This document shows positions 60,181 to 64,000 of a stretch of 64,000 nucleotides of DNA, one piece after another; the first letter of the stretch is position 1; every line of letters starts with the position of its first letter. The notes under the pieces are model-generated. The model saw only the letters and a program-made list of their open reading frames with translations, made no database searches and was not told the origin of the DNA. This DNA is from Segatella copri DSM 18205. Its GTDB lineage: Bacteria; Bacteroidota; Bacteroidia; Bacteroidales; Bacteroidaceae. A program made the position numbers and the translations under genes. The DNA lies in assembly GCF_025151535.1 (NCBI RefSeq), contig NZ_CP102288.1, positions 2,737,501 to 2,801,500 of the forward strand, given 5' to 3'.

Positions 60181-61188
60181 ATGGTAAAGTCAGTTAATAC
60201 AAATAAAGTAGAAATGGATAAGAAGGCAGCAATTGCTGTTGTGTTTGAAAACCCTGAATTCGGTAAGATTCGTACCTTGACCGATGAAAATGGAGAGCCT
60301 TTGTTCTGCGCAAAGGATCTCTGTGATATACTGGGGTATAAAAAATCAAGAAACGCTGTAAATCAGTTGGTTAACCACCTTGACGCCCTAAAACAGGGCG
60401 TCAAGGTATCGGGAAGCCTGCGTAAGGATGGTACTCCATCAAAACGCCGCCAACAGATGATCTTCGTCAACGAGAGCGGTTTCTATGCTTTGGTGCTCGG
60501 CTCCAAGCTTTCTACTGCCGTGAAGTTCAAGAACTGGGTTACGGCTGATGTGCTGCCACAGATTCGCAAGACGGGTGGTTATATCCCGGTGCAGCCGGGC
60601 GAGAGCGATGAGGAGACAATCCGACATGCTGAAGAAATTCTCCGTGCTACGCTCAAGGAGAAGGAGAATCTGCTGAAGAAACAGCGCCTGCAGATTGAGC
60701 AGCAGAAGAAGCTTATCGGCGAACAGGATACCGAAATTCGCCGTCTCAATGATGTAGTAGACGAGCAGGTGGTTCGCATCGCCAAGAGTGGTGATAATAT
60801 CATCCAGTTGGAGAATCAGGTGGGTAATCTTTTGCCGAAAGCGCTCTATAGCGATAACGTGCTCGATTCTGTTTCTTGCTTCACCACCACGCAGATTGCG
60901 AAGGAACTCGGTATCACAGCCCAGGAGCTGAACCGCTCGCTCTGCGCCCTGCATATCCAGTATTACCAGAGCGGTCAGTACCTTCTCTATGCTGATTATG
61001 CCCACATGGGTTTAGCCAAGAGCCGCACCCGCTACAGCGCCTTCCTAGACCCGAAGAGCGATGGCAGACAGGAGAAGATGGGTAGAGCCTACACCCATAC
61101 CTATCTCGTATGGACCGAACGAGGACGGAAGTTCATCCATGACCTTGCCCATCGATACTGGGAACTGTGTGAAAAGGTAAAAAAGTAA
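60181..61188 (+). CDS. Bro-N phage antirepressor-like protein
   Basis: 335 residues. The Bro-N domain is near residues 18-125 (FGKIRTLTDENGEPLFCAKD, ILGYKKSRNAVNQL, FYALVLGSKLSTAVKFKNW). A coiled-coil linker (NLLKKQRLQIEQQKK through DVVDEQVVRIAK) follows, then a KilA-C/ANT-type C-terminal domain (FTTTQIAKELGITAQELN, YLVWTERGRKFIHDL). Such proteins counter repressors in phages and integrated elements. A 12-bp perfect hairpin (60378-60406) lies inside the first domain. It ends the plus-strand module. Confidence 0.88.
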   Translation: MVKSVNTNKVEMDKKAAIAVVFENPEFGKIRTLTDENGEPLFCAKDLCDILGYKKSRNAVNQLVNHLDALKQGVKVSGSLRKDGTPSKRRQQMIFVNESGFYALVLGSKLSTAVKFKNWVTADVLPQIRKTGGYIPVQPGESDEETIRHAEEILRATLKEKENLLKKQRLQIEQQKKLIGEQDTEIRRLNDVVDEQVVRIAKSGDNIIQLENQVGNLLPKALYSDNVLDSVSCFTTTQIAKELGITAQELNRSLCALHIQYYQSGQYLLYADYAHMGLAKSRTRYSAFLDPKSDGRQEKMGRAYTHTYLVWTERGRKFIHDLAHRYWELCEKVKK

Positions 61189-61270
61189 AAAGGTAAAAAG
61201 GTAAAAAGAGCCTTAACTCCCGTTCGTCCCCGTCCCCAGCGATTCCATCGCTGGTCCCCCGTAATATTAT

Positions 61271-61298
61271 AGCCCCTGGTGTGTTTGCACCAGGGGCT
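61271..61298 (+). terminator. terminator after the antirepressor gene
   Basis: AGCCCCTGGTG pairs with CACCAGGGGCT around a 6-nt loop, followed by TTTT. AAAAAGGTAAA tandem units (61189-61210) lie between the stop and the hairpin. Confidence 0.75.
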
Positions 61299-61309
61299 TT
61301 TACCATTTT

Positions 61310-61367
61310 CTCACGGGAAGTAACAAGGGTCTATATGCCACGATGAACAGGTGGCGTATAGACCCTT
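61310..61367. repeat. 58-bp direct repeat, left copy, with hairpin
   Basis: 54 of 58 positions match 62728-62785 in the same orientation. It contains AAGGGTCTATATGCCAC and GTGGCGTATAGACCCTT, which form a strong stem. The two copies flank the ATPase gene at 61401. Confidence 0.88.
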
Positions 61368-61400
61368 GATTATATGGAGATATTCATCATCTACTTGGCA

Positions 61401-62618
61401 TCAAACCAAAGTAGTCATTTTCAGAAAATCTCGCAGATGAATGTGCTTAATGCCATCAATATTGGTTTGACTGTAAAGCCTATCCATAGAAATCACGTAT
61501 TTGGGATGACTGTCTTTTATCAATTTCAAATTGCCGAATTCACGCTCTACCGTTTCCTCAGAAGCCAGCAGATAGGTAACTTGCACATACGCCACACTAT
61601 CCGCTTTCTCGGCAACAAAATCAATCTCAGCCTTATACATCTGACCAACATATACTTTATACCCCATCCTGCACAAATGGATATATACAGCGTTCTCCAT
61701 CACCTTTTCGATATCAAAACGCCTGTTGCCACCTATAATATGATTCCTGATTCCCAGGTCTTCGAAATAGAACTTGTCGCCTAACTCGAAAAGTCGCTTG
61801 CCATGAATGTCGTATCTGTTAACTCGATCGATAATAAAAGCATTGCTTAAATACTCCAAATACGTGAGAATCATCTTGGCAGACGTTTCGGTGTTCTGGC
61901 TTTTCAGAAATTTTACAATACTCGTTGCTGAGAATTGTTTACCGATATTATCGCTCACAAACTTCAGCAGCGTTCGCAACAATGGTATGTTTCTGATGTT
62001 TTCTCGCTCTATGATATCACGAAGTACTATCGTATTATACACATTGTCAAGATAATCTTCTACCAAATCCGTATTTTCCAATCCTAAACTGCGCAACTGA
62101 GGGAGACCGCCATACTGCAGATACAGGTTCAAGGAAGCATCATCATCCTTCAGTTCATGGAACGTCAGGAACTCTTCATAGCAGAGTCCTCTAATGCGAT
62201 AAGCAATATATCTGCCTCTCAGGCGAGTTGCCAGTTCGCCCGAAAGCATCTTGGCGTTGCTGCCGGTAATCATAATCTGGCAGGTATCATCCGATTGGAT
62301 ACTGAGGAGTGCTTTCTCGAAATCAGAAATCTCCTGCACCTCATCAATAAACAGATAGTTTTCCTTACCCTCAACGATGTTGGCTGCTACATAAGCCTCC
62401 AGATCCTGATAGTTGGCTATCATATCAAATGATGTTTTCTCCTTATCTATATAGATAATGTGATTTTCTTCATTCTCAGCGATGTGATTATAAATTCGCC
62501 GCATCACACAACTCTTGCCGACACGCCTCTGGCCCGTCAATGCAATCATCATTCCACGTCCAAACATGCGTTCGATACGATCGGAATACCCTAGTCTTTC
62601 TAATATTTTTTGTTTCAT
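61401..62618 (-). CDS. AAA-family ATPase with DUF4143-like C-terminus
   Basis: 405 residues. Walker A GQRRVGKS is at 29-36, Walker B NYLFIDEVQ at about 87-95, and MITGSNAKM is the sensor-like motif. The C-terminal YKAEIDFVAEKADSVAYVQVTYLLAS keeps the D but has QVT where ExK is expected, so the nuclease-like site seems degenerate. It stands alone between 58-bp direct repeats, and a palindrome and TATCTTTG lie upstream. The role of the family is unknown. Confidence 0.87.
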   Translation of the reverse strand: MKQKILERLGYSDRIERMFGRGMMIALTGQRRVGKSCVMRRIYNHIAENEENHIIYIDKEKTSFDMIANYQDLEAYVAANIVEGKENYLFIDEVQEISDFEKALLSIQSDDTCQIMITGSNAKMLSGELATRLRGRYIAYRIRGLCYEEFLTFHELKDDDASLNLYLQYGGLPQLRSLGLENTDLVEDYLDNVYNTIVLRDIIERENIRNIPLLRTLLKFVSDNIGKQFSATSIVKFLKSQNTETSAKMILTYLEYLSNAFIIDRVNRYDIHGKRLFELGDKFYFEDLGIRNHIIGGNRRFDIEKVMENAVYIHLCRMGYKVYVGQMYKAEIDFVAEKADSVAYVQVTYLLASEETVEREFGNLKLIKDSHPKYVISMDRLYSQTNIDGIKHIHLRDFLKMTTLV

Positions 62619-62635
62619 ACGAGTAAAACTTTTCG

Positions 62636-62643
62636 CAAAGATA
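62636..62643 (-). promoter_or_regulatory. -7 element of the fourth ATPase gene
   Basis: It reads TATCTTTG on the minus strand, 17 nt before the ATG at 62618. Confidence 0.65.
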
Positions 62644-62658
62644 CTCTTTTTGTTTCAC

Positions 62659-62700
62659 ATAAGTAATAAAAACGATAGATTTTTTGTTTTTATTACTTAT
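62659..62700 (-). repeat. palindrome upstream of the fourth ATPase gene
   Basis: ATAAGTAATAAAAAC (62659-62673) and GTTTTTATTACTTAT (62686-62700) are perfect inverted copies. The palindrome lies 15 bp upstream of the -7 element, the same place as the repeat arrays of the other ATPase genes. Confidence 0.8.
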
Positions 62701-62727
62701 AATTAACAGGTTTGGTTCACATTGCGC

Positions 62728-62785
62728 CTCACGGGAAACAGCAAGGGTCTATATGCCACGAAGAACAGGTGGCGTATAGACCCTT
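62728..62785 (-). repeat. 58-bp direct repeat, right copy; terminator of the acetyl-CoA hydrolase gene
   Basis: The AGGGTCTATATGCCAC/GTGGCGTATAGACCCT hairpin lies 12 nt past the stop at 62797, as expected for that gene's terminator. It is likely the original, and the copy at 61310 a duplicate. Confidence 0.85.
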
Positions 62786-62796
62786 TCGGTCTTCTC

Positions 62797-64000
62797 TTAT
62801 TTCAGATATTCTCCGAAATCAGTCAATCTCATATCTCCCTTCTTCAGGAAGGTATCGTGCATGGCGAGGGCAGCACGCATGCTCTGTGGCTCGTGGCCCT
62901 TCTCGGCAAACTTCAAGTATTCGCGGAGCATTGGGCGGTAATCTGGATGGGCACAGTTTTCGATAATCTCCTTGGCACGGCGTAACGGGCCTTTGCCACG
63001 GAGATCGGCTACTCCCTGTTCGGTAACAATCACATCCACATCGTGCTCGGTGCTGTCCACGTGACTGCACATCGGAACAATGGCAGAGATGCAACCGTTC
63101 TTGGTGGTACTCTGTGTGGTGAAGATAGAGATGTAACCATTGCGCTCGTAATCGCAGGAACCGCCGATACCATTCATCAGCTTGCTGCCGCAGATATGGC
63201 TGGAGTTCTCATTGCCGTAGATATCGCACTCGATGGCGGTATTCATGGCGATGACACCCAGACGGCGGATGACCTCTGGAGAGTTTGAAATCTCGCTCTG
63301 GCGGATGGTGAGATGCTTCTTGAAGTAATCAATATCATCATACACCTCTTTCAATGTATCGTTTGTTACGGTGAGCGAAGAGCAGGAAGCATCCTTGATT
63401 CTTCCCTCGCGCATGTATTTTACCACGGCATCCTGAACCACCTCGGTATAAACGCTGAATACCGGCACGTTAGGGTTCTGTCCTAATGCCTCAAGAACGG
63501 CATTGGAAGTTACGCCCACTCCGCTCTGTAAAGGCAGGAACTGAGGAGGAATATGTCCCTTCTTCAGGTCGCTGACCAGGAAATCAGCCACATTATGTCC
63601 CATCTGTTCGGTCACAGGGTCGAGCGGTTTGAAGGCACGTGCCTCCTCCGGAATGTTGCATTCTACCACACCCACAATCTTATGTGCATCAATCTCCACA
63701 TACTCCTTACCGATTCTGTCGCCTACGTTCATGATAGGAATAGGAGTGCGGAACGGGCATTCTGCTATCTCATATACATCGTGCAGATAGCGGGAAGCTG
63801 GACTGTGGAAGGTATTCTTCTCGATGAGTACCTTCTTGGCAAGGCGGACGATGGTAGGAACGATGCCGCCGGCAGAGGTAAGGAATGCCTTGCAGGTAGT
63901 TTCGCCTTCTTCCAAATCAGAAACTTCGATGATGGCAAGGTCTATTTCGCCATAGAAACCACGGCGCAGGCGCTCAGCCATGTGGCCGAGGTGCATATCC
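62797..64000 (-). CDS. acetyl-CoA hydrolase/transferase family protein, 5' end outside the window
   Basis: At least 400 residues, continuing beyond the right edge; the family length is near 500. VFSVYTEVVQDAVVKYMREGRIKDAS, ECDIYGNENSSHICGSKLMNGIGGSCDYERN and VIVTEQGVADLRGKGPLRRAKEII are typical of succinyl-CoA:acetate or related CoA transferases, with the active glutamate in the IYGNENSS-type region. Such enzymes link acetate and succinyl-CoA metabolism in fermenting Bacteroidota. A strong hairpin follows the stop. Confidence 0.92.
   Translation of the reverse strand, partial: DMHLGHMAERLRRGFYGEIDLAIIEVSDLEEGETTCKAFLTSAGGIVPTIVRLAKKVLIEKNTFHSPASRYLHDVYEIAECPFRTPIPIMNVGDRIGKEYVEIDAHKIVGVVECNIPEEARAFKPLDPVTEQMGHNVADFLVSDLKKGHIPPQFLPLQSGVGVTSNAVLEALGQNPNVPVFSVYTEVVQDAVVKYMREGRIKDASCSSLTVTNDTLKEVYDDIDYFKKHLTIRQSEISNSPEVIRRLGVIAMNTAIECDIYGNENSSHICGSKLMNGIGGSCDYERNGYISIFTTQSTTKNGCISAIVPMCSHVDSTEHDVDVIVTEQGVADLRGKGPLRRAKEIIENCAHPDYRPMLREYLKFAEKGHEPQSMRAALAMHDTFLKKGDMRLTDFGEYLK

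Noticed and set aside
1..64000. tRNA and rRNA genes
   Set aside because: No cloverleaf with TTCGANNC-type arm or rRNA signature was noticed in the intergenic regions read by eye; a tRNA search program would be needed to exclude them.

Overview
The window looks like a chromosomal segment of a Bacteroidota gut or oral bacterium, most likely Prevotellaceae (Prevotella/Segatella type). The evidence is internal: promoters follow the Bacteroidota pattern (TTTG or TTG, about 20 nt, then TAnnTTTG), Shine-Dalgarno sites are weak, and the gene set is typical of the group (BspA-like leucine-rich repeat protein with a type IX secretion tail, PorZ-like protein, long-form IspG, GH3 protein, DUF4254, smalltalk/HU pair, VirE-primase). 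No rRNA, tRNA or CRISPR-cas locus was recognised.

Layout. 0-4.2 kb: two co-oriented minus-strand secreted-protein genes, one cut by the window edge. 4.2-8.4 kb: an accessory patch with two AAA ATPase genes surrounded by short repeats and a remnant of a third copy. 8.6-13.3 kb: leuS, a YitT-family membrane protein and rdgB. 13.3-24.8 kb: a tightly packed plus-strand cluster with five glycosyltransferase-like genes, an acyltransferase, two polytopic membrane proteins, a CotH-like protein and a PorZ-like type IX secretion protein; this looks like a surface-glycan and secretion locus. 25.0-28.6 kb: nadA, a glycosyltransferase family 9 gene and a DUF4254 gene, around a 739-bp gap with a dense cluster of DnaA-box-like sites and 22-bp phased palindromes. 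28.8-36.0 kb: acpP-fabF-rnc, a GH3-family gene, an Ig-like lipoprotein and a DUF3108 gene. 36.0-44.2 kb: a minus-strand two-component system with a membrane protein, then ispG, purE, a PAP2-like gene, rpoN and a conserved partner. 44.2-45.0 kb: a probable long non-coding RNA. 45.0-49.6 kb: C1-like protease, fimbrillin-like lipoprotein, U32 peptidase, SufE and a TrmH methyltransferase.

49.6-62.7 kb is an accessory island: a broken ATPase gene between duplicated terminators, smalltalk and HU-like genes, an Rpn-family nuclease with a tandem partial duplicate, a short leucine-rich repeat secreted protein with a probable frameshift, a VirE/DUF3987 primase-helicase with an upstream operator and attenuator, a DUF5675 gene, a Bro-N antirepressor, and another ATPase gene between 58-bp direct repeats. 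The window ends inside an acetyl-CoA hydrolase/transferase gene.

The most unusual theme is the set of single AAA ATPase genes (5.0, 6.9, 50 and 61.4 kb). Each has short repeats or palindromes just upstream of a TATCTTTG promoter element, and three of the four also lie between duplicated flanking sequences. They look like one family of repeat-bounded cassettes that insert beside terminators, turn over and decay. Second in interest are the candidate replication origin near 26.1-26.6 kb and the candidate non-coding RNA at 44.4-44.8 kb.
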